Counted from the stretch's first letter, positions 10,865-23,281 are shown. The stretch is 64,000 bases of DNA from Hirundichthys speculiger (GCA_018398805.1 JAGFBZ010002877.1:55542-119541), one strand, 5' to 3'. Numbers and translations are program-made. The notes: generated by a model not told the origin, from the letters alone.

Positions 10865-11859
10865 GGGCCCAATCTTCCGCCAAACCTCCTAAAGCCGCTA
10901 TTAAGGGATAGCGGGTAGCGGGAGGGGCGTTCCCCCACAAAGAACGCAATCTTCCACCTCCCTAAACCCGCGATCTTACCTGCGCTACCCGCTATATTAT
11001 GCATAGGAGTGGTTAGGACGTTCCACCTGTTAAACCAATCAGTGCCTCAGTAGCCATTGCCTTTAAGAGCAGGTTGCGGTACCTGCAAACTACTATGGAG
11101 CGTCTTTTCATCCAGATCAAAGCAGCTCTAGTGTGCAGCTCGTCTGGGACTCTGCTGTAGAGCTTCCTCCTCTTCCTTCCTCCTCCTCCTCTGCACTGAT
11201 TCTGTTTCAGACATATCGGAAATAAATTCCCGCATCCAACCTTTTCCAGCTTGACACCAGAGCCACGGAGCTCTATTTGATGATCTGACCTCTTTTAAAA
11301 CAGAAGTGACTGTGATGTAAGCCATGATGGACTTTGAGGGGAAATTACCCAAAGATCTTGGTTTCCTCCACAGCAAACATCTAGATGAGATCATGTCACA
11401 GCGGTACAGACTGACGTGTCTGGCCGTGACTATTCCCACATCCACCACAACTGCTGACCAGACATCCTCTGACCTCAAGAGAATAAAAACATATGCAAGT
11501 AATACGGTGATGCGTAATCGAGAGGTAGAGGCGTTTGTGGACGTCCACATGTGACCAGGTGGACGCACATTTATGCCATTTGGACACGCTCTTTTACGCG
11601 CCGACATGCGGGTTGCGCTTTCCGCAAACTCGGTATCTTGCTTACCCGCTACTCTAAACCCACGATCGCAAGATACCAAGTTTGCGCAAAGCGCAAAAGA
11701 CACGCCCATTGTCACAACTACAATGTGAATAAGACAGTCGGCATAGTGGATAGCGGCTTTAGGGAAGCGGAAGATTGCATTAGCGGTTAGCGGAGGTTCC
11801 TTAAACCCGCAATTTGCAGGTAGTGGGTAGCGGTTAGCGGGATGTGTACGATCGGGACC
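10865..11859. mobile_element. Harbinger-like element, copy A (inserted in LINE)
   Basis: The ends are GGGCCCAATC and, reversed, GGTCCCGATC. TAT flanks both sides (10862-10864 and 11860-11862), and deleting the element restores the LINE reading. A 4-bp TATG duplication fits equally well. Both subterminal regions are packed with GCGGGTAGCGG/TAGCGGTTAGCG. The core differs from copies B and D. The - strand frame 11128-11715 includes an E/R-rich stretch but no recognisable transposase. Confidence 0.8.
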
Positions 11860-11976
11860 TATGTCTCTCGGCTGGATTCCCCCACAGGGGGCTGGAGGAG
11901 GTCTGGGACAGTTTGCTGAGGCTGCTGCCCCTGCAACCCGGATTTGGATAAGCGTAAATCAAAGGATGGATGGACG
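11860..11976 (+). mobile_element. LINE 3' tail, continuation after copy A
   Basis: The sequence resumes with 'tatgtctctcggctgg' and continues to 'gctgaggctgctgcccctgc', then 'ggatttggataagcg' and a short GGATGGATGG tail. This is the ordinary 3' end of the LINE whose earlier part is 10456-10864. Confidence 0.85.
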
Positions 11977-13594
11977 GAGTCAGCTCCTATCCAGAGCCTG
12001 AAAAACCCACTTCTCTTCAGAGGGCCAGCCTCATGACGTCACAGAGAGGTTTTCCAGCTATTTCTATCCAATCTATGATCACAGCTCAGACAAGTTCCCC
12101 TCCTCCGACTCCAAGTGGTGACCCGTGTCCACTCAGCCCAGGTCCATCCACCTGTTCCATCAAGAGCCACACTCATTTCATCTGTCCACATAAAAAAAAG
12201 AACAATCTGTCTTTGGTTTTTATTTTGGCCCAGTCTTAATGATTCACCTTGTGAATATATTTAAGGAGTGGTTGAGCTTTAGCCTTATCTCCCTCGATGT
12301 CTCTGAGCGATTGACATCTCTTATTTCTGGATGAGCTGAAATCCTGGAATATGACACGACTGGAGAATTCAAATCACATTAAATTCTCGAGGCTTTTGTA
12401 ATTAATTTGCACCTTCTGCAACAACTCTGTAAGCATTCGCAATGAAATCACAGAGCGGTGGCGTCTCAGTAGCTTAACCACCTCAGCAGTGCTACAACCA
12501 GAAGTCGGCAGGCATTTCCAATATTCTCTCACTTTTCAGCTTGACTTTCATCTCCTTTTGGTCTGTTTTTCACTCGAGGGAGAGAAGCTATCTAATAATT
12601 ATGCACACCTTAATACAAGTTGTTGACCACTTTATTCCACAGCCTCCCTCATTATACAAACACACATCACATAAAAATGATAAAACCCCAATTAGCATTC
12701 AAGCTTACATGGTTTGCACTTGAAAAAAATGTGCACAGGGATAAAGCCACAGTCAGTCAGAGTCGGTGTGTATACTAAATAATGATGTATTGCTTCTCTC
12801 AGCACTCATTCAGTCAATGAGGAAGGAAGAGAAAGTCCTTCAGACGAGCTTTATCCCACCGTGTCCTTGTGTGTCAACACTCTTCCAGCATCATCAATAG
12901 AGGAAGCTGCCTGGGAGCATCTCTCCGGGGTCGGAGTGTTTCCATATAGACTGGCGCTGTATAGCTGACACGTCGAATTGACGGGTTTCAAGATGCTTCC
13001 AGTGCTTTAGCGATGCTTCTTTTTACCAGGTTGGCACGGAAAATAAACTAAAATTCGCTGGAGTGGCTCTGTAGATAGAACGAATGATGTTTGGTGAATG
13101 CCAAAATGCTTCGGTGAGTTTGTGCATTATGGAGAAAAGTCACTGTGTAGCCTAAAAAAATGGGAATAAATAGATGAAACCTGCGTAGGACAGGAAGTGT
13201 TGGATTTAAAGATTGAGTAGGTGAAGCGTCAAGAAGCATTTTTCAGTTTATTGGTTAAAACTGTTTTTAATGTACCGATAATAAACAGTGAAATAAGTGT
13301 TCAGAGATTGAAAATAACTCCAGTTACTGGAGCAGAGGGAAATTATTTGTTGCTCCTTACCTGTCAAATGGATTTTCTGCCTGTTTCTATAGCTACATCC
13401 AACCCCCTCCACCCCCCCAACTGTCTGCATATATATTTTCCTCCTCCAGCTCATTCCATAGTTAATTAGCAGCACCTTGTTACTGTAACTGTGCTCCATT
13501 TTCTTTCCTGTGGTTTGTTGTGCTGTTTTTCCTCCTTTTTTCTCTTGCAGGTCAGTTTCCCGAGTTTCATGCTGACTTGCAGTTTCCTCCTCTG
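11977..13594. other. Unassigned non-coding stretch
   Basis: No exon with supporting splice sites and no element ends recognised. Confidence 0.45.
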
Positions 13595-13909
13595 TCCATC
13601 CCAGCGTTTACCTCCACCTGTGTGTGTAGGTGTGTTCAGGTGTCGGCTGGCATGGTGACCGGTGATCTAGTCCTCTGACCATCTCACCTCAGTGCTGCTA
13701 CCTGCATCTGTTTATATAGTCATTTCATTCAGTCATTTGTGTGCTCTCCTCTCTCTGTCCTCCATCCTCTCTCTGTCCTGTCTCTCCTCTTTTTTTCTGT
13801 CTTTACCCAGGCTGGTCTTCAGCAGGAAGGTCCCCCCATATGATCCAGGTCCTGATCAAAGTTTCTCCCTCAAAATTGACTTTTTCTTTGCCACTGTTTG
13901 GCTTAAAGG
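13595..13909 (-). repeat. Dispersed fish repeat, reverse copy
   Basis: This is the reverse complement of the repeat at 23686-24008, sharing 'cagcgtttacctccacctgtgtgtg', 'tgaccatctcacctcagtgctgctacctgca' and 'tcttcagcaggaaggtcccccca' (quoted in pieces). It is interrupted at 13910 by a hAT element. The class of this repeat is not known to me. Confidence 0.75.
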
Positions 13910-14375
13910 TAGAGGTTTTTCGCAACAACCCGAAAACCCGAGGTTCCGACCCGACTCCGAATCGGGTCTCGGGTCCGTTCAAAAGACGTGACTCCAGGTT
14001 TGGGTCGGAATCGGTACAGTTGGTCTCGGGTCCGGTCAGTGCTCTCTGACAGGCTGGGTCCGCATTTACAGCCAATGTCAGGACTTGGGGCAGTTAAATG
14101 ATTATTAATTAACGTGGCAAGTTTGTCATAAATCAATCGTGTTGCCGTAGCGTGTTATTAGCGGTTTGCCCGGCAGCTGTAAAGCACAACGGATCGCCAG
14201 CATGATAACGAGAGAATATGTTCACGACACGTCCTGACCGGTGTAGGCTATTAGCGTTAGCAGTTGCTACAAATAGCATATGTATCCACAAAGAGAATAA
14301 CGACGTGGATTTATTGTTGTTTACATCACGTAGCCTATGTAGCAACTGAACCGGGTAGAAGAAGACAACTTTAGG
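13910..14375. mobile_element. hAT family F (TAGAGGTCTTC ends), left-end truncated copy F1
   Basis: It begins TAGAGGTTTTTCGCAACAAC and follows the F-family body ('gggtctcgggtcc', 'gctctctgacaggctggg', 'cccggcagctgtaaagcac', 'acatcacgtagcctatgtag'). Homology stops at 'gacaactttagg', where Tc1 sequence begins. The right end is lost. Confidence 0.8.
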
Positions 14376-14386
14376 ACCAACTAAGG

Positions 14387-14596
14387 TCTCCTGACCTTAA
14401 TCCTATTAAACATCTATAGAGAGAGCTGAAGCTGCGAGTTTCCAAGCGCAAGCCTCAAAACCTTCAGGATTTGGAGATGATCTGCAGAGAGGAGTGGATG
14501 AAAATTACTCCTGATATGTGTGCAAATCTAGTAAGAAACTACAAGAAACGTCTGACAGCTGTGCTTGCTAACAAGGGTTTTGCCACCAAGTATTAG
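14387..14596 (+). pseudogene. Tc1 transposase C-terminal relic
   Basis: The 70-codon stretch starts S-P-D-L-N-P-I, the block that ends the DD34E catalytic domain (the last E lies just downstream, in the H-L-W-R-E-L-type motif). It ends with K-G-F-A-T-K-Y and a stop at 14594-14596. A TAG replaces the tryptophan after H-L. Upstream catalytic residues and the paired-like DNA-binding domain are absent. It belongs to the Tc1/mariner group, which cuts and pastes at TA sites. Confidence 0.88.
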
Positions 14597-14649
14597 ATCA
14601 TGTTTTGTTGGGGGATCAAATACTTATTTCCCTCAATGACTTGCAAATT

Positions 14650-14788
14650 GCTGTGATGGACTGGTGACCTGTCCAGGGTGTACACCTGCCTTTCGCTCAT
14701 AGACGGCTGGGATAGACTCCAGCAGATCCCCGTGACCCTACGGAGAATGATAACGGGTATAGATAATGGATGGATGGATGGATGGATG
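14650..14788 (+). mobile_element. LINE-type 3' tail inserted in the Tc1 relic
   Basis: The segment 'ctggtgacctgtccagggtg ... gctgggatagactccagcag' ends in a GGATGGATGGATGGATG run. This is a common fish retro-inserted 3' end. It splits the Tc1 3' untranslated part. Confidence 0.7.
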
Positions 14789-14932
14789 TAATTTTCTCAA
14801 AATTTTTTTCAATAATCTTTCTATAACTTGTTCAAATAAAGCTGCCATAGAAGTCTGAGACTGTTCATTTATTTCTTAGTATGACAACTGCCAAAATCAG
14901 CGGTGGATCAAATACTTATTTCCTCCACTGTA

Positions 14933-16593
14933 TGTTGCCTGCATGCGCCCGTTCATTAGTCCAGCCTTGTCCAGTGGCCAGAACCCGGCCACAGGTGCAC
15001 GGTTAGCATAGCGAGAGAAAAATCCTTCAGACCCACTTCATCTCTCCGTCTGTATGTGCAGAGAATCCACAAGTCTCCGAAACAGGAGCTGTTGGCTGTG
15101 AGCTTGTCCCAGGGGTCTTATTAGCACCGCGGACCCCCGTCACGATCACTGGGACGGCTTTCTGAGGCCTGAGACCCTTCACGCTGTCCCTGGCGTATCC
15201 GCCGTCTCATACAAAGACACTCTCCACTCGTAATGCACAGGTCTTTTCTCGAAAGCAGCATGTAGCAAAACATTCTTTGCAACTCCTCAAGGTTTTCACC
15301 GATAAAGAGAATATTAAAAAAAACCCTATTCTGATTTTATTCCAAGACTCCGAACCTTCTTACCCTCTGAATGCTATTCATTGTGATGTTTCTTAAATTA
15401 GCACGCTTTCTCCGACAGTAAATACATAATGGATATTTTTTTCACCTCCGGTGAAGTGCATCAGGAAGGATCAGGGTCTGGGTTGCGGGACCGCGGTGTC
15501 CCATGGCAACGGTAGTGATAACAAACACCCGGCGCTGAGGTTTTGTTGCGGTGACGTCCACCCTGACCTCCTCCCAGACCGGATGAATACCTGACAACCG
15601 ACGGCCTCGAAATGAGCATGAATTAGTTCGTAAAACTGATTTAAAAAATGAAAAGAGGTACCAATGGGAGAGAGACATAGAATGCAATTATATTTGCAAC
15701 GTAGTTCAATTCAGGATTAGCTTCACATTTGAAGGTTGGAAGCGAATAAATACAAGATAAATGTTTCTTTTTGAGGAGGAAAGCATGTTCTCTGCGCACT
15801 GAGGCAACTTTTAATCGCTCTGTCAGCGTGATCGTGCTTTATAGATGCACATTAACCCCGTGACTCTTCAGTCCTTGGTGCTGATAATCACCCTGGACCG
15901 AGATTTATTAACAGTGGGAGCTATGAAATTCATCATCACGTATGCAAAGGCTGGGTGAGACTTGACAGACACTGAATTTGTTCATTACGACTTTTTTTTC
16001 CCCCTTTTAATGGCTGCTGTGACATAAAGCCATATTTTTGTACTTTACTGGTGACCTTTAATCGAGTAGTTATATTGTATTAAGACTTTGTTAAGCATAT
16101 GCAGAGACAGTTTGTTCAACACACTTGACTAAACAAACTGGAACGATTCCCAGTAAGTGACTGGGACTGGGAGTTGTTATGCAGGACAGTCACAAATTAA
16201 TCTGAAGAGACCCCGTTTAACTGCTCAGTTAAAAATAAACACGTTAACGCAGACAACCGAAGCCGTCTTAGTCGCGACAGAAAAATCCATTTCCAGGCCG
16301 CCGCGGCGTCATGCTGGTCGTACTTTGCTTTCTCCGACCAGAGGAGCTGGCAGACGTCCCGTCCGGTCTGTCAGTCTGTTCGTTGGCTTTCGTTGACAAG
16401 CTGAGATCAGGAGCATTTACGATCAAATTTACACCAATATAAAAATGTACCTTCGAAAAAAAACCCCACTGTGATTTCTGCATCACTTCTCTCTGTGAAC
16501 TTTTGCAAACACGCACTGCTGAGAATGCAGGCGACTTCTTAACTCTTGGGTCCTTTGTTGCTTTTTTTCTTTTGGTGGCTAAGATTAGCACAC
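14933..16593. other. Unassigned non-coding stretch
   Basis: No gene or clear repeat was recognised. Frames at 15442-15687 and 16268-16612 lack supporting signals. Confidence 0.45.
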
Positions 16594-16815
16594 TTAGGCC
16601 CTGATCGTACATTTCCCCTTACCCGTTAACACTAGCCACTTCCCGCAAATTACAGGTATAAGACCCTCCGCTAACCGCTATTGCAATCGTCCGCTCGCTA
16701 AAGCCGCTACCCGTTGTGCCGACTCCCTTACTCACTTTGTAGGTGTGGCAATGGGCGTGTCTTTTGCCCTTTCCGCAAACTCGGTATCAAGCGATCGCGG
16801 GTTTAGGGTTGTGGG

Positions 16816-17512
16816 TAGAGGTATTCGGAACAACCCGACAACCTGAAAACCCGAGGTTCCGACCCGACCCGAATCGGGTCTCGGGTCCATTCAAAAGACG
16901 TGACTCCGGGTTCGGGTCTGAATCGGTACAGTTAGTCTCGGGTCCGGTCGGTGCTCTCTGACAGGCTGGGTTTACTTGAGAGAGGTAAAGATATTGGCGG
17001 TGGCAGCCAATGTCAGGACTCGGGGCAGTTTAATTATTTATTAACGTGGCATGTTTATCATGAAACAATCGTGTTTCCGTAGCGTGTTATTAGCGGTTTG
17101 CCCGGCAGCTGTAAAACACAACAGATCGCCAACATGACAACGCTGGATGAGAGAACATATTCACGACACGTCCTGACCGTTGTAGGCTATTAGCGTTAGC
17201 AGTTGCTACCAATAACATCTGTATCCACAAAGAGAATAACGACGTGGATTTATTGTTGTTTACATCACGTAGCCTATGTAGCAACTGAACCGGGTAGAAG
17301 AAGACAACTTTAGGTAAGAAAATCAAGTTTTATTCAACGCTAGACAACTTTTAAAATTAGCAGCTATGGGCTGGATTGTCTCGGTTCTATTCGGGTAACT
17401 CGGTTCGGTTCGTGGTCGGAAACTAAAGACTCAGGTCGGGTCGGTTTCGGGTCAAATATTCACGTGTCCATTCGGCTTCAGGTACATGAAAGTGGACCCG
17501 TGAAGACCTCTA
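16816..17512. mobile_element. hAT family F, complete copy F2
   Basis: It starts TAGAGGTATTCGGAACAAC and ends GTGAAGACCTCTA. The flanking 8-mers are GTTGTGGG (16808-16815) and ATTGCGGG (17513-17520), matching at 6 of 8. At 697 bp it has no transposase; its 72-codon frame at 16743-16961 is not a recognised protein. It is nested in copy B. Confidence 0.85.
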
Positions 17513-17953
17513 ATTGCGGGTAGCAGGTGATCCACCTGGTCACATGTGGACGTGCACAAACGGCTCTACCTCTGGAATTAACTCTTGTATAAAAAGCGTG
17601 ATTTGGCCTCAGTTGAACCCCTGAGAAAATGGCAGAGATCATCTTAAACGGCTTGCTCGCCAGTTAAACCATAGACGACCAGAGCGTGTTTACTTGGAGG
17701 ACACCGACTATCTGGGACTTTCAGGTACCCGATAGGAATTGTCTGTGTAAAAATATTTTTATGTATATATCAGTGTAGAGGAGGAGGAGGAGGAAGAGGA
17801 GGAAGCTCTACAGCAGAGTCCCAGACGAGCTGCACATGAGAGCTGCTCTGATCTGGATGAAAAGACGCTCCATAGCGGTTAGCGGGTAGCACAACCTGCT
17901 CTTAAAGGCAACGGCTACTGACGCACTGATTGGTTTAACAGGTGGAACGTCCT

Positions 17954-18402
17954 TAGGGTTGCCACCTTCCAGACATGAAAATAAAGGACAATTCCGTATT
18001 TTACAGGATGGATGGTAACCCTATGGGGTAGACATTTTTAAAATGCGCGGGTAGCAGCGCAGCACCGGCCTCTGTGGTAACTAGGCAACCCGTGACAGCG
18101 TGGGGCGGGGGCAGGCACTGAGAGTGACAAGATGACTGGCACACACATATAAAGATATGGGCACAGAGTGCAGCAGGTCCTGTTGTCCCGCCACAAAGAT
18201 TTTGCTGGCCTTAATGTTTCCTGTATTTTATTTTGTTCATTATTGTCAAATTTAATGTTGATGTGTGTGTGACAGACGTGTGTATGGGGCGTTAATGAAA
18301 ATACGGGACAAATCGCGTCCCGTATTAGTTCAATACGGGACGCAACATTTTTATCTCAAATAAAGGACAATTCCGTATTTTACGGGACGGGTGGCAACCC
18401 TA
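17954..18402. mobile_element. hAT element with TAGGGTTGCCACC ends, TSD AACGTCCT
   Basis: The 13-bp ends TAGGGTTGCCACC and GGTGGCAACCCTA are perfect inverted repeats. AACGTCCT is duplicated exactly at 17946-17953 and 18403-18410. A right-terminus-like block (ATAAAGGACAATTCCGTATT) appears twice in the same orientation, near 17981 and 18360. It is nested in copy B and non-autonomous. Confidence 0.93.
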
Positions 18403-18563
18403 AACGTCCTAACCACTCCTATGTATAATGTAGCGGGTAGCGTAGGTGAGATAGCGGGTTTAGCAAGGTGGAAGATTGCGTTCTTTGCGGGGGAACGCCC
18501 CTCTAACTACACGCTATCCCTTATTAGTGGCTTTAGCAGATCTGGCGGAAGATCAGGCCCTTA

Positions 18564-20340
18564 GCGCCTTGTTTGGTGTCAAAGCACCAACGTAAACTGT
18601 CCTCTTAGGGCGCTCCCAATCTCCCTCAGCAAAGAAAACATACTTGCTTGTTTCTGTTGAATAAAAATGTGGTTTTGCTTACCGCCAATACTCAAATAGT
18701 CTTCCTCCCATTATAAATTTTTTTTTTCTTTTCTTACACATTTTCTTCCAAAGTCCATAACTGAACCACAGATGTCATCAAGGGACAGGTAACAAAACTG
18801 TGATGTATTGTGGGAAATGTAGTTCTGCCTCTAAAGCGATGTGAATGTTTTTGCACGCTCTCACAGGTCGTATAAAATGAGGTGGTGGGCTGGATTTGGC
18901 CTGTGGGTCTGATAGTGTGGATCGGGTCCCTACAGACTGAATTAAACTTTTTATGTGTACAGAAAGTGTATATAAAGTGTCTGTATGCTACGGTTGATGC
19001 CTGTACAAACGGTCCTTTTCATTCATCTTTTGCACACGTGCAAAGTTAAAATGACCTCGCTTTGTCTGCAAGGACGCCGTCCACGGTCTCACTGAAGTGG
19101 ATTAACAACTCTAGGGCCTCGGTTATTCGTTTAAAATAGACATTAATGTTGACGTAGCCCCCTGTGCAAATATAAACCGCCATTTTTGCTTTCTGTTCTC
19201 CCTCATAACTGCTTCGATTTATATCGTTTTTGCTCCCTAAAGTTGACACTCTTTATCAAATAATACCAAACCTGAGGTTGTTTTAAATCTGAAATGCTTC
19301 TTTAAGATACATCTTTTTTGTTTTTAATCTTTTAACATTTGGAAGCCAACTTGTGCATCTGTTTTTTGTTCCCTCTATTGAATTTGCTCGTATTCTATGG
19401 ACTGTATATTACATTTAAAATGCAACCCTTTTGCACGGACATGTTGGTGCGGTCGATCGGAAGGAACCGGAAACATAAATAAATCTTTCTATTAATCCCA
19501 AAGACATTCTCCCCCGGGGGTGTAAAATACATTCGGATAATATTCATGACCTGGCATTAGCATTCCTGCAGCACGGACGCGGACTCCCGGCCCGTCTTAC
19601 CTGGAGTCGGCGTCGGCTCAGCCAGGTTTGCAGAGGAGAATCATATTTCACTTTTGTCAGACAAATAAACCTCCAAATGCTGACTTAGCAAACAGTTCAG
19701 CGCTGTATCCGTAAGGTAGATAGGTGTTGGCCTCGAGCCCGATGTATTTTTAATATATACGCTAAAAAAAATATATATATATTAAAAAAAACCCCTGTTG
19801 TGTTTTTCTAGCAAGTAATACCAAGGCCAGTGTAGATGTTTCATAGCAATAAAATAGCCTTGATATTTCTATTTATGCTACAGGGTGATTACAGAGGGGG
19901 CCGGGCGCCGTTTTTATTTCGATGAGGCAGCAAACACGAGTCACTGTGACTGCTGCGTCCTTATAAACACAAAGCAGTCATAAAGAAGGCCAGATTGAAG
20001 CGCTTAACATATCCTTGCCTCCTCCTGCGGCGCTCCGCCGGCCTTCGGGCTAAAGCGGTTGGACACGACGAGGAAACAGACCCGGGAGCTGAGTGGGAGG
20101 TTCGACACCACGACAGTTTTGTTTTCTCTGTGCTGCAAATAATAGCGGAGCAAAATGTCAAGTCCAGGACGTAAAAATGAGATGTGCCGTTTTCCCCGAG
20201 CAGAAACTGCAAACACAATGTGCCCGGGGAGAAAACTCCTAATTGTTAAATTAAAAAAAAAAAAAAAAAAGAAAAGAAAAAGCCTTGTTTGTATCAGCAT
20301 CATAAACTAAACATTTGGGGCTATTGCAATAAAATTTTGA
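18564..20340. other. Unassigned non-coding stretch
   Basis: No gene recognised. It contains an 18-A run near 20252. Confidence 0.45.
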
Positions 20341-20344
20341 ATTT

Positions 20345-20580
20345 ATATATTTTCCCCCTCAATTTTTTTAAATTAAATTTAATCAATTTTAATTTAATTT
20401 AATTTAATATAATTAGTTTAATTTAATTTAATTTATTTAATTTAGTTTAATTTAATTTAATGTAATAAGTTTAATTTAACTACATTTATTTAATTGAATT
20501 GAATTAATTTAATTTAATTAGTTTAATTAAATTTAATTAATTCAATTTAATTAGTTTAATTTAATTTGTATTAGTTATTT
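20345..20580. repeat. (TTTAA)n low-complexity tract
   Basis: A long imperfect array of AATTTAATTT units. Confidence 0.9.
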
Positions 20581-20861
20581 CGTTAGGTAATTATTTAGTC
20601 ATCATGGTTGGAATAATAAAAACCCTAGACAGGCCAGACATCTTGGTCGTTAGCTGGTCTGGAGCATTTAGTTGTTTATTAACATAATGCTAAGAGGGAA
20701 AGACCATTAGCTACCAGCGGTGGTCTCAGAGATGCATGTTGGTGAGTTTGACAAAAACCAAACGCAGCGTTTTAGCAGAAATATCTCATACCCTGTCAGT
20801 CAGGACAACAGGGCGGTGATGATTCGGCGTCGATTTGTAGCCACAACCACCTTCTTCAATT

Positions 20862-20993
20862 CAATTCAACTCAATTCAGGTTTATTTGTATAGCGTCTGT
20901 TACAATGTCAATTGTCTCTAGGCGCTTTACAGAGACCCAGATCATGACCGCCGAGCAAATATCATTAGGCAAGGCAAGTTTATTTGTATAGCA
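20862..20993 (+). repeat. Dispersed fish repeat, 5' piece
   Basis: 'caattcaactcaattcagg', 'tttatttgtatagcg' and 'aggcgctttacagagaccca' form the well-known abundant fish repeat start. It breaks off at 20994, where a hAT end begins. Sequence resembling its middle reappears after about 21340. Confidence 0.7.
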
Positions 20994-21345
20994 CAGTGAT
21001 TCCCAAAGTGTGGGCAGCAGCCCCCTGCTGGGCCGTCACGGTACTGCAGGTGGGCCGTGAGAGGTCATTAAAATTAAACAAATATGCTTTAAATCCTCGC
21101 TCTTTTTAAAATATGTTTTTAATTACTGTAAAATATTAGCGACATGATTTAAAAACATTAAGAAGTAATAAAACAAACCAGTTAAGTGTTATACTACTGT
21201 CATCTTTACTTAATATGACAAGTGTCACCTTATTTGTTGACCCCTTACATTAATATCAGAACGTAGCTTCTAGTCCTGAATGTTGATCACAGTTGTGATT
21301 AAAGGTTTTGGTGGGCCGCGGAGAGATTTTTCACATTTCAGGACA
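20994..21345. mobile_element. hAT end fragment (CAGTGATTCCCAAAGTGTGG)
   Basis: The terminus CAGTGATTCCCAAAGTGTGG is typical of Charlie-like hATs. A second 'gtgggccgcggagag' segment near 21310 suggests the far end, but the matching terminal CACTG is lost, so the right boundary is approximate. Confidence 0.65.
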
Positions 21346-21882
21346 ATTCATGGTGATTTACATAAAACATTTGAAGCGTTACAGAGCATTAACAAAACCC
21401 TTTAAGACAACAACCTGAGAATCACATCCGGGGCTCATCCTATGTCCTATCCTATGCCATTATTACTTTTTTTTTTTTGTCTTTTGTTTACTTTATAATA
21501 CTCTGTGATCAGTAAATTCCAAAACCAGCGGCTACGAAGCTTCGAATTATCCGTCTACCCCAGTCGTCACCAGGACGGTTTTACTGCTGTTTCATCTCTC
21601 TTTTTTTGTCATTTTTATACATCTTTTATATTTTTTGTTTAACTTTTTATTTTACACCTTACTTGTCCACCGGCGACGCAACCCAGAAATTAACCGGAAG
21701 CGCCCCGGGACCTCAGCAGCCTGGCCCCCCCGGCCAGTAATACCGTGGCTACTAATTCAACGCTAGAATCGCACCAACGCGTCAGGCAAACCCGATTTGC
21801 CGACTTCCAAACGGAGCAACAGAAAACAGCTAGCTTCACGGAGCAGCCCAGATGAACGTAGCGTACGAACACAAGCACAATA
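21346..21882. other. Unassigned stretch, partly dispersed-repeat middle
   Basis: 'ttacagagcattaacaaaacccttta' near 21380 matches 23583-23612 in the other copy. The rest is unrecognised. Confidence 0.45.
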
Positions 21883-22429
21883 CACATGACTAGAGATGTG
21901 TATCATTTGGAATTTATCGATACCGATACCAATACTGATACTCCTTATCGGTACCGATATTTATTGAAACTCTTATCGATACCACGACACATAATTTAGT
22001 GTATAAAATAAAGATGTTACAAGATGGTAAAATATTCAATCGTTTTTTATTACCACAAGGGCGGTAACACCAGCAACATCATTAAAACAACTTACAGCAA
22101 CTGCCTTTTAAAGCCTTTAGCAAGTCAACGTGTGCAGTGTGAGGTATGTATAAAAAAAAAAAAAAAAACTAGCAGGCAGCACATACAACCTTAAAGGTAA
22201 CAGTCAATGCGATAATGCTTCAACAGAATAGAAGCTTCACTTAAAATTACAAATGCTTCTCAGAAGATAATAGATGAAATGGAAAAAAAAAAAAAAAAAA
22301 AAAAACTAGGCAGATGACCAAAGCCCTTACCTACATGTTCAACCCAACAGACACATGATACATGTAAACAGAACAGTGTAGAGGAGCCACTGCTCCTGAC
22401 ATATTTAGCCCTCATAGTTTTTGTTAAGG

Positions 22430-23185
22430 AAAAGCAACATATTTACTTTCTCTGGCATGAGTCAGGATCGCTCTGGACAGAGTGTGTCCAGTAGGTTGAA
22501 AACACTCGCTCAGATGGGGCTGAAAATGCCTGGATGCAGAGGTAGGTGAAGGATAGCTGTGAGAGGAAGGGAAGTGTGTCTTTCTTACCCCCCCACCAGT
22601 GGACAGAGTCTTGTTCAGTGGGGATGGGGGGGAAGATCTCTGTAAACTGCCACTTCTTTTTTCAGTCTCTCTCGAGCTGTTGTTGGTGCAGTCACCTGCT
22701 GTTGACTGAGCTGTCTTTGCAGTTGTCTATCTTCCTCTGCGAAGAGTTCTCCCAGTGCAGATAGTACACTGTACACTGTAGATCCTTCACAATAAACTTA
22801 GTAACAGCCCTTTTTTCTGCAGACATCTTCATTTGACGTCGCTTGGCGATTGTGAATGGGGTTGTCTGCATCGGCAAACTAGCAGTGGTGGCTGCTGCTT
22901 CGTACGTACCTCCTACAGGATTAACGTAACATATATCAGCGTTGCTAAAACTGATAATGCATTCTCCTGAGTAAATTAACTACTAACTTAATGATTCATG
23001 ATCTCACCTTGACTCGATGATGACGAAGTAGTGTCAGAGTCTACCTGCACCAAGGAGGGCACGGCATTGTTAGCGTTAGCTGGGCTGCTAACTTTAGCCG
23101 CGTTGTTTAGGCAGTCAAACATGCCGCACTCCTTAATTTTTATACTGTGAACACACTGCAAGTGTTTCCAGATGTTGCTGGTGTT

Positions 23186-23220
<35 letters not shown>

Positions 23221-23281
23221 TTGGACGCAACTACTTTCTGGCATATATTGCATTGAGCCGAAGCTTCATTCCATACCTTCG
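22430..23281 (-). pseudogene. hAT transposase relic with homopolymer-expanded BED finger
   Basis: Reading from 23281, the - strand encodes K-V-W-N-E, then C-N-I-C, then a glycine run from a 34-C tract, then S-N-I-W-K-H-L-Q-C-V-H. This is a BED finger with its Cys and His pairs on either side of the tract. Further on (22692-22877) comes A-K-R-R ... A-V-T-K-F-I-V-K-D-L, the usual post-BED linker of hAT transposases. Near 22430-22525 traces of the C-terminal dimerisation signature survive (A-P-S-E-R-V-F-S and M-L-L-F-L-N-K-N-Y) in different frames. The catalytic core is missing. Frameshifts and the 34-nt tract make it non-functional. Confidence 0.82.
23187..23220. repeat. Poly-C tract (34 nt)
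   Basis: An uninterrupted C run, read as glycine codons inside the BED finger on the - strand. Confidence 0.97.

Larger units (their letters stand above)
14376..14930 (+). mobile_element. Tc1-like transposon, 3' half
   Basis: It carries the C-terminal part of a Tc1 transposase (14387-14596) and then the right inverted repeat, ending ATCAAATACTTATTTCCTCC before TA at 14931. Its left half is missing, replaced by hAT F1 sequence. A LINE-type tail is inserted at about 14650-14788. Confidence 0.88.
16597..18560. mobile_element. Harbinger-like element, copy B, hosting two hATs
   Basis: The ends are GGCCCTGATC and, reversed, GGGCCTGATC, with TTA on both sides (16594-16596 and 18561-18563). Removing the nested elements at 16816-17512 and 17954-18402 leaves about 0.8 kb collinear with copy D. 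Shared blocks include 'ggtgtggcaatgggcgtgtc', 'ggtcacatgtggacgtgcac' and 'ggatgaaaagacgctccata'. No transposase domain is recognised. Confidence 0.85.

Noticed and set aside
11128..11715. 195-codon frame on the - strand
   Set aside because: Lies wholly in Harbinger-like copy A; no transposase motif and not open in the other copies, so not called as a gene.
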